Of a stretch of 64,000 nucleotides of DNA, positions 1 through 63,515 are shown in pieces. Position 1 is the stretch's first letter, and each line of letters opens with the position of its first letter. The DNA comes from Leptobrachium leishanense (taxonomy: Eukaryota > Chordata > Amphibia > Anura > Megophryidae): positions 273,463,662 to 273,527,661 of the forward strand of contig CM019064.1 in the NCBI GenBank assembly GCA_009667805.1, read 5' to 3'. The notes beneath the pieces are model-generated. The model was not told where the DNA came from and ran no database searches. It saw only the letters and a list, made by a program, of their open reading frames with translations. The position numbers and the translations under genes are program-made.

Positions 1-2940
1 CTTACACTCCAGAACTGAGGGGGTTAACCGGTTTCTTTTACCGCCGCGTGTTTTTCCAGCGTTACGAATTCTTGTTACTCAAATACCGTATATGCGTATT
101 ATATGCTGCTTTATTGGGATCAGTAAAGAATATAATATAGAAAAATCCACAACAGTGCTGGTGTATAGTTATTTCCTACTGCGGTGAGACTATGCCAAGG
201 TTTATTCAGCAGCTCCTCCGGGGGTGAGCGCTACACTAGGCAGAGTAAAAAGAAGAAAGATAATGTGATTATTTGTCTTAGACCAGTGTCCAGTAATCTG
301 ATAAGGACTGGGAAGTCTTGGCACTCCTTATTTCCCATTTTCCCTGCATACAGCTAGCGCCCCTTTCCGTGTTTTTCTGATGATATTCATAGGAATATGT
401 CTATGGTTTATTCTCTATATATGAGATCGTCCACGTATATTGGAGGTAGTAGTGCCATATAGACACATTACTATTTATGATTAAAAACATTCATGTTCCC
501 AGTCTGGTGCCCCACCAGCTTGAAAAGTCAGCAGCCACCACTACCCCACATTACAACATGCGCTTCATGATTAGGATACCATGCGTTTGGATTTATTTAA
601 GATACTGCACTCTGCAGTACGCTCTCCGAACCAAACTCTTACAATGAGGAAGAAATTTCAAAAAAGGTTTTTCGCAGAGCTGAAGATCATCAATGCTCTG
701 TGGGGCTACTTTCCTAAATGACTGCTCTCATGACTGACCAAGCTTTGCAAGGCAAAATGGAATTTAAGCATTATTACACAGGTTGGGTTTTCCCATAAAC
801 CCTTATGCGTACATGTACCCAATGCAATGAAACATTTTTATACTGGAAGGGTTAAGGGTTTTGGTTAGAAGACTTTAACAGAAATATTTAAAAGATTTAC
901 ATTGAATTATGTTTGGTGCTTTTTGTATATAATTTACAATGTATAGTCAGGTTTTACCTATACAGTAATTTCTCTGTAGCTCACATCACTGTCCTTGTTC
1001 AAGGTGCTGACCTTCAAATCAATGAATTCAGCTTAAATGCTAGCCTTTTTAAAACTCAATCTACCAATGGATTTTATTGACCTTACTTTTGTCCTAGAGC
1101 CAGAATGTGAACTGATATTGCTTGAACCTATGGAGCAATTAAGCTTGCTTAAAATTAAAGTTACCCCTTTAGTCTGCTTGCAATATCTCATAAAAATGAT
1201 GGGCCCTATGCTAGCCGAGCCATTAACTTAACAACAAGTAGGACTATAAAACTTAAAGGCTCAAGTCGCGGTTCTGACCGAGCTGCAATGCTTCCTATAC
1301 TTTGCTTTGGAAGCATTAAAAACACGCCAGTAAGAGAATAACAAATGATTCCCTGCTAGTTTGTTATTCTTGGCTTGAGCCAGTATTCAAGAATGGATAC
1401 CATCACAGAGATCCTGGTGTTGCCTTTCCAAAATCACTTAATATGTTGAAATACCAATCTCAAAAAAATCTTCACCTCTGGTCCATCAGTGCAGAGCGTG
1501 TGAGATCAGCTGTCTTATCTGGCTGTATGTACAAGAACACTGGGAACAAAAAGTTCACGTTGTCCTTTAACGCCCTCGACATATCCCTTTTTACGTGGGC
1601 TTGAATAGAGCTGCAGGGTTGCACCTGTATCCATGGAGTCCAATGGACTCCAGGAGATAATTCCATTGGCAGCGTGCGGTGCCAATATTGTATAACTTTG
1701 GTAAGAATGCTAGATATCGAAAAAGACAACACAACCTATTCTAGTCGTGCTGTACTGGTGGTTTATAAAACCAAACTGTTGTATTACACGATTATAAAGG
1801 TAGTATGGGAACCACTAAACATAGAATGTGCTTTTATACTTAATAGAAGGCAAGTGGGCCTTAGTTTGAACCGAATGCATCAGAAGGTATCATTTTAATT
1901 GTTCTAGTTAAACAATTTGAATATATATTATATAATATATAAATGTTTGGAGATGTAAATATATAGGGAGTTAATAAGAGAAGCGTGGACAACTAGATAA
2001 ATGTAAATTTCTTCAATCCAATTAATAATAAGTGATTAAGTGTGTGTAACCTTAGAGCTCACATACCATCTGCTAAATACAGTATATGGATAATAAAGTC
2101 TAATTAAAATAAATATCATTATGGGCTTCTATGTAATTGGCATAATCACATTCTATATTAAAGTGATATTTAAGTATTTCTCAGTTCTATCATAAATTTT
2201 CAATTTGCCTCAATTATGTAAAGCTTTGAGCAGAGTTCTTAAATATTTAAATACTTTACCTTGTTAGGAGATAACAAGTGCAGAATATATATGTCAACTG
2301 ATTTCCTTATAGAGCCTTTTCAATCACAGTACACACATACACAAACACCTGTACAACTGATCTAGAAAATTCAAGTCCATCATACCTTGTCTCTTCTCTC
2401 CTCCCCCTTAGCGTGACTGACAGGAGAGACACATCCAGTGTTAACTTAATAATTCGGCGAACTCCACATATCAACAAAATAGTTAAAAAAGTATAGTAAA
2501 ATCTGTGAAAACTGGAAAATGTTTTAATATACTGGATTTGTTAAAGTCAAGCTTAAAATTTTAAGAAAAGTATTCATAGAAACCATTAAATTCAAACATG
2601 CCAAATTCTTCTCAACATCTCTCACCAACAAATGCCTTGCTCCTAACTTTGTCAGCACAAAATGTCAAACCCACACAGTTCCCTGTATTTCTAGCTCCGT
2701 CCTATACTCTAAAATTTAACTTTTAGAGTTTTTCTTTTACCCAAAATCTGTCCATCTACTGGTCTCTATCTCACGCCTTCACATTAACTTCCTTACCCTG
2801 GTACACTTCTCAGTACCCTTACTGTCTTCACTTCATCATTTGTCTTGTCTGTCTGTTTTTCTACCAGTCTACGCATTGACATTGTGCAGCCAAATAAATA
2901 TGAATAATGTAATGTAAGTAAAGCACAACAAAACAGTATG
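1..2940. other. Downstream flank without recognised gene
   Basis: AT-rich sequence with only short, low-complexity open frames. I see no exon, RNA gene or bounded transposon here. It may include distal 3' UTR of frmpd4. Confidence 0.6.
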
Positions 2941-2954
2941 AACAAAAAAGTCAA

Positions 2955-3474
2955 TTTATTATATATATATATATATATATTTATACTCTAGTAAATCATA
3001 ATACGTTCTTCGAATTTAAACATATTCATCATTTTCAGTGATTAAAAATTATAATTTAAAATATTAAATACTGTCTATATACATTAGGTTTCCGCTTCCT
3101 ATCACTAACATGACTGGTGTGGGAGGAAAGGAGGAAGATGCAATTGGTTGAAATTTAACAAAATATGCCTACAGAGAATGGCTGAAAAATAATCATGGAT
3201 CATTAGTCTCCTTGATATTTTTTCACCAACTGAACATGTACCATTTCAGCAATTTCTTTTCTAATGAGCATTTCTATTCCCATTTTCACCTGCAGTTCAA
3301 CTCTGAGAGCGCCAGGGTGATAACCGATGTATTTTTTCGATTATCCATGGGACTCTAAAGAGTAAAATTTGTTTTTTATGAAGGAATAGGATGCAATTTA
3401 CATAATTTTACACAGTTAACGGAATAAAACGTGTATGGCTTTATAAAGGTAGTTTATGAAGGATTTTCCTTAGT
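2955..3474 (-). promoter_or_regulatory. Putative frmpd4 3' UTR with candidate polyadenylation signal
   Basis: The first clear AATAAA on the minus strand beyond the stop-proximal sequence is at 2960-2955, about 515 nt after the stop, directly before a (TA)n run. It may close a short 3' UTR. Other A/T-rich hexamers lie further on, so the true end is uncertain. Confidence 0.35.
2958..2981. repeat. (TA)n microsatellite
   Basis: About 12 uninterrupted TA dinucleotides follow TCAATTTATTA. Confidence 0.9.
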
Positions 3475-55369
<51,895 letters not shown>

Positions 55370-55917
55370 CTGTAAAAGAAAAATACTGGTAAAAAAAATT
55401 CAAGAACAAGTAAAAACCACATTTCACATAAAATTATTAGTCGACTTTTGTTGACATTTATTGTTAAATTATGTACTAACGACCAGCAGCCAGATTTAGG
55501 TTGAACGCTAAATTAATAAAATATGACTCTAGCATGGGGACAATGTTCCTTCTTCTAATAATGCTTAGAGAAGCATGAAAAATTACTTAATTTACAGTAC
55601 AATAAAGTCCAATGCAATTAGGTTCGATAGTAGAGCGTCAATCTCTTTTCTTCCTAGTAGTGACCAATAGCCTTTCATATACAGGAGATCTGATGCCTTG
55701 TACGTTACCACATAAAAGGGAGTGAGTGGGAATTTTATTAATATTTTCCTTTGTGTATTTTTCCACGTGTCTTCTTTTTTAAACATTCGGATTTTCATGA
55801 AAAAAACAACTACCGTATATTATAAATGTGGGCAATATTAAGTATCCTTTACTCCAGGAGGGCTTTACTCCTCTTTGGTCACAACTAATAAATATTCTGG
55901 ATTATTCTACACATATA

Positions 55918-56125
55918 CAGGGTTATTCAGACAGAGAAGTGAAAACCAGGAGAATGACTGGAGAAGTGAAAATTGTAGGTCAAAATAGCCTGTTTTTTTG
56001 TATACCAAAATAGCCAAACCAGAAAAATTCTCCCATTTATCTCACTTTCAAATCAGCTATTATCACCTAGAATTTTCACTTCTCCAGTCATTTTCCTGGT
56101 TTTCACCTCTCTCTGAATGACCCTG
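55918..56125. mobile_element. Short palindromic CAGGGTTATTC MITE (208 bp)
   Basis: Relative of the 54357 copy, with ATA on both flanks (55915-55917 and 56126-56128). It lies about 550 bp upstream (in gene orientation) of exon a. Confidence 0.85.
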
Positions 56126-56639
56126 ATAGAATTCTCAAGGCAAACCATCTTTATTAAAACCAAATAAACATAAAACAATTAAATTAAATAATGTAACATT
56201 ATATAATTGACCAATATTTATAAAGGTAATGTGTTATGTTGCTATAAAATCTGCCCAGGTTGAACTGTATGACTATTGATCTATAATTTTGTTTTTCTGA
56301 GGGTAATATGGAAAAATAACAGCTGGTAAGAGCTATCCACTTATTAGGTAATCAGTTACACAGTACCTATTTACCTGCTAAATATTCTATAGACAGATAT
56401 AAACCCTTTCTTGAAATCCTGGATCATTATACCAAAGTTACATTGGAGAATAATATTTATAGTGTATGCATATAGGATCTAAGATTAGACTATTTTGCCC
56501 ATTAGTAAGGTCAGCACACATTGATTGAGGTACATTTTAAAGCACAATAACCGTTACCTTAATAACTATTGCTCAATTAAACAGTGTAATGTTATATTAT
56601 ATAATTAAATTTTTTTTCTATTTATTTGGTTTCAATAAA

Positions 56640-58140
56640 GATGTTGACCCCCTTCCCCTGTGCACAACCTGCCTGGCGGCAAAGGGTTAAGGGAGTTACG
56701 CCATTCCTCTAGGCTCCAGTATTGAGTCACAGCGAAGGTGCTGGTTCTGTTCTGCCTGTGTCCTGGTAGTACTCTGTTCCCTAGATCCAACCTTGCCTTG
56801 CCTCATCCAGTTCATGATTGCCTTGTCATCATCACCCTCAGCCTTGCCTGGTTCATGTTCTCTTGTCCTGCTGTGCTGCGCCTGTGTACCAGTGATCCAG
56901 AGAACTGTTGATCCTGCTAGCTTTGAGTCTGACTTTCCATCCAGCACTATGGGGCCTATCATCCACAGACTTGCTGTTCCTTTCTCCAGCCACTGCTCCA
57001 GTAATCCAGAGACCTGTTGAACCTGCAAGCTGTGAGAAAACCTTACCACCCAGCACTACCTAGCTCATGAGGCACAGCCTCGGCCAAAGACAATAATATA
57101 GCGCACAATGCCTCAATAATGCTCGATATGACAAGGAAAAGGTATGGATAAATAATATATAAGCAAAAGAGGGGGGGAGGAATGGCAAAGGCCAAGAACT
57201 TTCCTGGCTCACTCGCGGCAGTCCGGAGGACATGGAAGGAAAATGTCACAAGGTCAGGGCACTCAAGCGCCACAGTAGCACACCCTAAGGAAGCCCTGAA
57301 ATGCCAGAAAAAAAAAGGGAGGAGGACGGGTCATAAATGTTCACAGCACGAGCCGAAGTGTAAAAGGTAAAACAAAACAAATGCAGACAAAAAAGGCCAT
57401 CAAAAAGGCAGCAAGAACTAAAAGCACTCAAAATATAAGTGAAACTATGCTACATAAAAGTTATCAGACAGCTCCAGTGCTGTGAGAGAGGACAGAGGAC
57501 CTGAAGGCCCTGCCGGGCCACAGCAACTACCAATTTGGTCATCGACCACTACTACAGGTAATACCTCTGGGGAACCAAGGAGCACAGCCATAGCCTGCCT
57601 GACCGGAGAACGGGTGACTCCCCGTGGGAAGCTTGGGCCCCGCCCACACCCAGCAGGAGCACTACAGGACCGCATCTCTGCTGGCTCTGCTACAGGCCCT
57701 CTAACGTCCATTAAAACCGGGGCCATTGAGCAGTTCCACCCAGCCTCCTGCCTGGTGAGGATCCACAAGGCCAGGACTTCCCCAACAGCTCCGCCAGCAG
57801 CCCCTAGTGAGTGGCAGGGAGTTCGGGTCAGTCACCGGCTCGAGGAAGCAAGGCTGGAATAAGGTAATGTGCGTCAGGGAGCCACCACCACCTTAGGCAA
57901 CGGAACAGGCCGCAAAATGATCATTAGGGTAGGCCGCACCAATAGGCCCAGAGCCCAGATCTGGCTCCGTCGTTTGGCAGAAGACACGCTACCCATCGCA
58001 GTATGCGGTCCCCACCTCCATTGTATAACAGCAGGATTCAAAGCAGATGGAGAGACGCCAAATCTTGTTATATTAGGAGTCAGCCGGAGAGATCAGCAAA
58101 GTGCATCCACTCCCAATCCATAGTTAGCTCTGCCCCCTGA
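56640..58140. other. Unclassified repeat-like sequence
   Basis: Less AT-rich than its surroundings, with short unrelated frames. 56700-57060 has pyrimidine-rich text reminiscent of frog LTRs, and GTTGATCCTG/GTTGAACCTG internal near-repeats. 57180-58130 has scattered open frames (RRTWKENVTRSG, LRRLAEDTLPIAVCGPHLHC) that I cannot place. Confidence 0.35.
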
Positions 58141-58170
58141 GTTTTTTTTTTATTGTTCACCCACCGTTTC

Positions 58171-58925
58171 CTATCCCCCACGATTGGGACTTATTATAAT
58201 TATTTTTGGGTACCACCATGGCTTATTCCGGGTGCCACCCTGACAGTGCGGCATGAGGATGACAGTAAGGAGTGAACTTTGACCTCTGTGGCTAAAGTGA
58301 AAAAGCTGAGAGTTACAGTGGAGTTGACTGGAAGAGAAGTAATATATGCTTGTGCTAGGATGTTGTTGCGAATTGTAAGAGTTTTTGAGATCTTGTGCAC
58401 TGAAGTCGGAAGAGGGAAGTGGCGCAGTCAGGTAGAGTAGAGTGTTACAGGTCGAGAACAGTGTTTTAGGGTTTGAAGAAAGTGAGGGTATAAGAGAGTA
58501 GTACGTTTGTTTGGTGAGGTGAAGGGCAGCTGTATAAGAGTGGAGAATGGACTTATAGTTGATGAAGTCAGCTTCGGAGCGAGATTTCATCCAGGCACTC
58601 TCAGCAGTGTGCAAGCATTTCTGCAAGTGGCGCGTCTGCTTAGAGTGCCAGGGTTGAAGCTGATGATGTGGGATTTTGCACAGTTGTGAAAGAGCAAGAG
58701 AGTCCAAAGTAGAGGAGAGAGTGGTATAGTGGGATATGGCAAGGGCAGGCCGGAAATATCGGTAGTGTGGGTGAGGATATTTTGTATGAGATTGGAGAAC
58801 TGCAAAGGAGTCAAGGCCTGGAGATTCCAACAGATGCGGGGATGAGAGGGAGAAGAAGTTGGTTTCGTCGACAAGTTGATATTAAAGGTGAGCAGGTAGA
58901 GGTCAGAAATGGGGAATGGCCGATT
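58171..58925 (-). pseudogene. LINE (L2/CR1-like) ORF2 fragment
   Basis: A minus-strand frame from 58830 to 58171 reads WHSKQTRHLQKCLHTAESAW, DFINYKSILHSYTAALHLTK and SNPKTLFSTCNTLLYLTAPL before SSDFSAQDLKN. This is the endonuclease-RT linker typical of L2-like LINEs in amphibians. A second frame, shifted by an indel, carries the upstream part. Neither endonuclease nor RT motifs are present. Confidence 0.65.
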
Positions 58926-59969
58926 GGTGAAATCTGCCTTAATTCTTCATGGCATAAATTCAACAAGGTGTTGGAAACCTTCCTAAGAGATTTCGGACCA
59001 TATTAACATGATAGCATCACATAGAAACATAGAAACGCAGTTGATGCAGATTTGTTGGATGCACATCAGTGATGAGAATCTCCCTTTCCACCACATACCA
59101 AAGGTTCTCTATTGGATTGAGATCTGGTGACTATGGAGGCCATTAGAGTACAATGAACTCATTGTCATTTTCAAGAAATCAGTTTGAGATTATTTGAGCT
59201 TTGTGACATGGTGCATTATCCTGCTGGAAGTAGCCTTCAGAAGATGGGTACTCTGTGGTCATAAATGGTCATGGATGGACATGGGTCTGCAACAATACTC
59301 AGGTAAGCCCTGGCGTTTAAACGTTGCTTAATTGGTAATAAGGAGCCCAAAGTGTACCAAGAAAATATCCCTTACACCACCACCACCAGCCTGAACCGTT
59401 GATACAAGGCAGGATGGATCCATGCTTTCATGTTTTTTACGCCAAATTCTGACCCTACCATCTGAATGTCGCAGCTGAAATTGAGACTCATCAGACTAGG
59501 CAATGTTTATCCAATCTTCTATTGTCCAATTTTGGAGAGTATTCTGACTCCGTTACCATGTAAGCAGCTTCCTGAAGAGACAGAGAAACGTACTATAATA
59601 AGTACTATTAATAAAGACATCTAAACAAAACAGTGAGCCTGTGCGAATTGTAGCCTCAGTTTCCTGTTCTTAGCTGACATGAGTGGCACCCGGTGTGCTC
59701 TTGTGCTGCTGCTGCTGTAGCCCATCTGCTTCAAGGTTCAACATGTTGTGCATACAAAGATGATATTCTGCATACCTTGGTGTTAACGAAAAAAATTCAG
59801 AAAAAAAGGAAAAATGTAGGGCAATAGAAGTAGTGTGTCATGTCTCGACCCTGCCCCCTGGTGGTGGGAGCAGGGATTTGCCAGTATGCTGGCTTTCAGG
59901 TTCTGCAGACCTTCTATCGGGCTCATTGGTCTGCAATCACATGACCTGTTCAGCCCTATAATAGGGCTT

Positions 59970-61716
59970 AAATATATACATGGAACACATAGAAACGAGC
60001 GCAGATGACACTCTTTTTCCTTGTTATGTTTTATACATTGACTGGGCTGTTACTCCTGGCAGTTGCTGCCGCTCCGGTGAGTATGGGCGCGATGCCATTT
60101 TTTCTGTATTTATGTATATCATGCTTGTAACACCAGTCCGTCGTTCTGCAGCTGTTACTCTTTCCATGTTTTTGTTTTTGATCCCAAATGGGAAGTGTTT
60201 GGTGCGTGTATAAATAAAGCCCACCATCTTTGCCTCTCCTTGGCTGAAAAGCAGCTGGAGGGGCTTGGAGCTGCTCAGTAGAGCGGCCTTTTGGTTACAA
60301 TTGTTAGGTACCACTCTAAAGAGGTGCCTTGAAGTGGCGAGTGGGCTTACGTTGCAATGGCCATTGAAACAAACAAAAACCTAATTTTTGTTGTACATGG
60401 AACACATAGAAACGAGCGCAGATGACACTCTTTTTCCTTGTTATGTTTTATACATTGACTGGGCTGTTACTCCTGGCAGTTGCTGCCGCTCCGGTGAGTA
60501 TGGGCGCGATGCCATTTTTTCTGTATTTATGTATATCATGCTTGTAACACCAGTCCGTCGTTCTGCAGCTGTTACTCTTTCCATGTTTTTGTTTTTGATC
60601 CCAAATGGGAAGTGTTTGGTGCGTGTATAAATAAAGCCCACCATCTTTGCCTCTCCTTGGCTGAAAAGCAGCTGGAGGGGCTTGGAGCTGCTCAGTAGAG
60701 CGGCCTTTTGGTTACAATTGTTAGGTACCCACTCTAAAGAGGTGCCTTGAAGTGGCGAGTGGGCTTACGTTGCAATGGCCATTGAAACAAACAAAAACCT
60801 AATTTTTGTTGTACATGGAACACATAGAAACGAGCGCAGATGACACTCTTTTTCCTTGTTATGTTTTATACATTGACTGGGCTGTTACTCCTGGCAGTTG
60901 CTGCCGCTCCGGTGAGTATGGGCGCGACGCCATTTTTTCTGTATTTATGTATATCATGCTTGTAACACCAGTCCGTCGTTCTGCAGCTGTTCCTCTTTCC
61001 ATGTTTTTGTTTTTGATCCCAAATGGGAAGTGTTTGGTGCGTGTATAAATAAAGCCCACCATCTTTGCCTCTCCTTGGCTGAAAAGCAGCTGGAGGGGCT
61101 TGGAGTTGCTCAGTAGAGCGGCCTTTTGGTTACAATTGTTAGGTACCCACTCTAAAGAGGTGCCTTGAAGTGGCGAGTGGGCTTACGTTGCAATGGCCAT
61201 TGAAACAAAAAAACCTCATTTTTGTTGTACATGGAACACATAGAAACTAGCGCAGATGACACTCTTTTTCCTTAAATATATAATCTAACAATTGTGATGT
61301 CACCACTGAGGATTAAAATATACTTAAAAACGTATCTTATCGCAAATTCCCTTCGGCGTTTCTTCCTCTTAACGCCACATACAGAGTTATCAATCCAAAA
61401 TTGGGGGATGTACGATCTATAAGACAAAATAACATCTCATGGTGCAGAGGGTAGCAAATTTCTATATTAAAAGGCCCCCGCTATCATAGCACTCACAAAA
61501 TTAAGAATAATTGTAGGCATATAGTATTGCTTGTTACCGCTCCCAGAGGAAGATCTTCGTTTGGTTCGCCCACCGCCACAGGAAAGAACCATGAGGAAAT
61601 TTCCAAAAGAGGATTTATTGTAAACAGCATACATTCATATAAGATAAAATCTCCAACGTGTTTCGTTCATCAAACTTCATCAGGGAGAAAGATGCCAAAA
61701 ATAAAAGGCTTATAAA
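59970..61716. mobile_element. Insertion inside the LTR, carries the 417 bp tandem array
   Basis: It is flanked by the 13 bp direct repeat TATAATAGGGCTT (59957-59969 and 61717-61729). The right part, on the minus strand, has CTGATGA, a short AGTT/GAAC stem and GAAAC (61683-61656), then AATAAA. Long direct repeats suggest retrotransposition, perhaps Penelope-like. Confidence 0.65.
59978..61275. repeat. 417 bp tandem array, 3.1 units, about 98% identical
   Basis: Units start at 59978, 60395, 60813 and 61229 (periods 417, 418 and 416) with ACATGGAACACATAGAAACG. Each carries an ideal splice donor context CCGGTGAGTATGG, an acceptor-like CGTCGTTCTGCAG, and TATAAATAAAGC. An 80-residue frame is repeated with almost no change, which reflects recent duplication and not proof of coding. 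Confidence 0.9.
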
Positions 61717-62975
61717 TATAATAGGGCTTCCCATGCATTTGTTCCTTGGATCAGGATAGACTAAGGTTTATTCAAGTTCTAGTTCTGATTTCTGTGTATG
61801 ACTCCTTGGCTCTGGTTTTTGGTTATTCTCTAGTCTGCTCCCTAAGTAATATCTGCATTTCTGAATTCCCGTGTATGACCTGGCTTGGCTTCTGGAACTT
61901 CTTCTGTATGTATCTTGTCTGTTTTGATTTGTCTGTCTGTGTCTAGTTCAGTTGTTTTCACTCTACAGGCATTTGGCCACGAAGCCATATGGTGTGAGTG
62001 ATTCCCAGGGCTTTGTCTGAACTCCCTGGCTGGGAGTGTGAGGATTTGCAGTGTGCTGCATTCATTGTGCATTCACGTATCAAGTTCTGTCTTTCATTGT
62101 ACTGCATTCGTGTTTTCACGTATCAAGTCCTGTCCTGCAGTGCGCAGAATTCATTGTCTACCCCAAGTCCTGTTATTGGTCTTTAGAGGAGAAATTATAC
62201 ACAGTGCAGGGCTTCCTTGTTTTCCAAGTGCTGCATTGGTGTGCTGAAGTCTGCAACCAAAAACATACCTGCCCTAAAGGCTTCAATTTACACAGCCTGG
62301 GGCTCCCCATCACCCTATAGGGGGCCCACCGTTACATAGTGCTCCACATGGGCTTAACCCAAATTAGTAAGACATCAACTTGATAATAGACACTGAGGTG
62401 TCTCGGAGCCTACACTGGTATATAATTGATTAAATGTAAATTTATTGCAAAACGGCACAAAACACATAAATACAGTGAATCAATGAAGCGGTTTCCCTAA
62501 CTTCCCATTATATGGCAATATTGGCGATCCTGTAAGGCATATATATAGTAAAAAAGGGAGCAGGTATGGTATAAGAGTATAATTACTATCTACTACCTCG
62601 GCAGTTCTAGCTGCCTACATGCCTCCTTTACTAATCATATCAGAAAGGATCAATTAAGAACCAGAGAATAGGTAGCCAGGATTAATTAGAAACCAGAAAA
62701 TAGATAGCCAGGATATAAGGGAAATAAACCAGCAGCTTAAATGTTAAAAACCAATAATGAGCATAATAAGCATTGCTCAACGCGTTTCGCCCTGCCGGGC
62801 TTACTCTTCAGCTTGGTTTTAACGAGTGGTTATTTGAGTTACTGTTGCCTTTCTACCATCTCAAATTAGTCTGCCCGTTCTCATCTGACCTCTAACATCA
62901 ACGAGGCATTTTCATCCACACAACTGCCGCTCACTGGATATTTTCTCTTGTTCAGACCATACTCTGTCATCAGCG

Positions 62976-63440
62976 TTTTAATAAAATACCAAAGAAATTG
63001 TATGGGTATACATATTTGTATTATCCCTTTGAGTCTGTATAACACAATCTAGGTTGCATACAGTCCTTATCCGTTCCCCTCTCGTGTTGTTTAGGAGCTC
63101 CTCTCGTACTCACAACAACGTATGGAGTCACAAGGTGTATGAAAATAGTGCCGAAAATGCTGATGCATTTCATCCCACCCGGACTTCATCAGAGCATTTT
63201 TTTTATACAGGTTGGGTGCCTTGCATATCGGACTTTGACTTTGAAATATAAGTATATTTATACATCTTTTTTTGCATCATGTGCAATCACACGAGACACA
63301 ATATGCTGTACTGTCAATGCACTTAAGCACTTTATGTCTGTATTGTTCTAGCGCGAAGACTACTAATTTTTTGATATTGTGTGTGTTGTGCTGACTTGGT
63401 GGTAATCAGAGTTTTCTTTGCTGCTGATATCTTGGCATTA
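62976..63440 (-). mobile_element. Insertion or replacement in Tc1 with hammerhead-like motif
   Basis: Foreign sequence replaces the middle of the Tc1 tail. On the minus strand it reads CTGATGA, AGTCC, then GGGAT and GAAAT (63192-63164), a decayed core of the same class as 61683 and 62811. The edges are approximate. Confidence 0.5.
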
Positions 63441-63515
63441 GTGGGTTATTCTACACCTTTTAATTGAACAGGTGTATCTAATAAAGTGACCGGTGAGTTT
63501 ATATAGGCACGGACT

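Larger units (their letters stand above)
59836..62336 (+). mobile_element. Solo LTR (gypsy-like) interrupted by another insertion
   Basis: Starts TGTCATGTCTCGACC and ends CCCACCGTTACA, flanked by a perfect 5 bp duplication TAGTG (59831-59835 and 62337-62341). About 740 bp of LTR remain after removing the insertion at 59970-61716. The TG...CA ends and 5 bp duplication fit an LTR retrotransposon. No internal domain is present, so it is a recombined solo LTR. Its family (gypsy) is inferred from resemblance to frog LTRs. Confidence 0.8.
59790..62811. mobile_element. Insertion in Tc1, 3 kb composite ending in a hammerhead-like motif
   Basis: It is flanked by the 14 bp direct repeat CTTGGTGTTAACGA / CTTGGTTTTAACGA (59776-59789 and 62812-62825). 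Its minus-strand first bases are CTGAAGAG, followed by a stem GCCC/GGGC and GAAACGCG, so the inserted DNA begins at the hammerhead-like core. It contains the solo LTR at 59836-62336. Confidence 0.7.
58930..63515 (-). mobile_element. Tc1-like transposon relic carrying nested insertions
   Basis: Pieces at 58930-59790, 62812-62970 and about 63455-63515 line up as one minus-strand Tc1-like element of a very common vertebrate family. Landmarks are CTCTATTGGATTGAGATCTG, CCTGAACCGTTGATACAAGG, TGCCGCTCACTGGATATTTT and the terminus AATAAAGTGACCGGTGAG. A further insertion of about 90 bp lies near 59540-59630. The transposase is dead. Confidence 0.85.

Noticed and set aside
57482..58123. Host gene with 126 and 84 residue frames
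   Set aside because: No splice structure, family motif or conserved context; flanked by repeats.
60388..61048. Conserved 80-residue protein repeated three times
   Set aside because: The near-identity is explained by recent tandem duplication of DNA; synonymous and other sites are equally unchanged.
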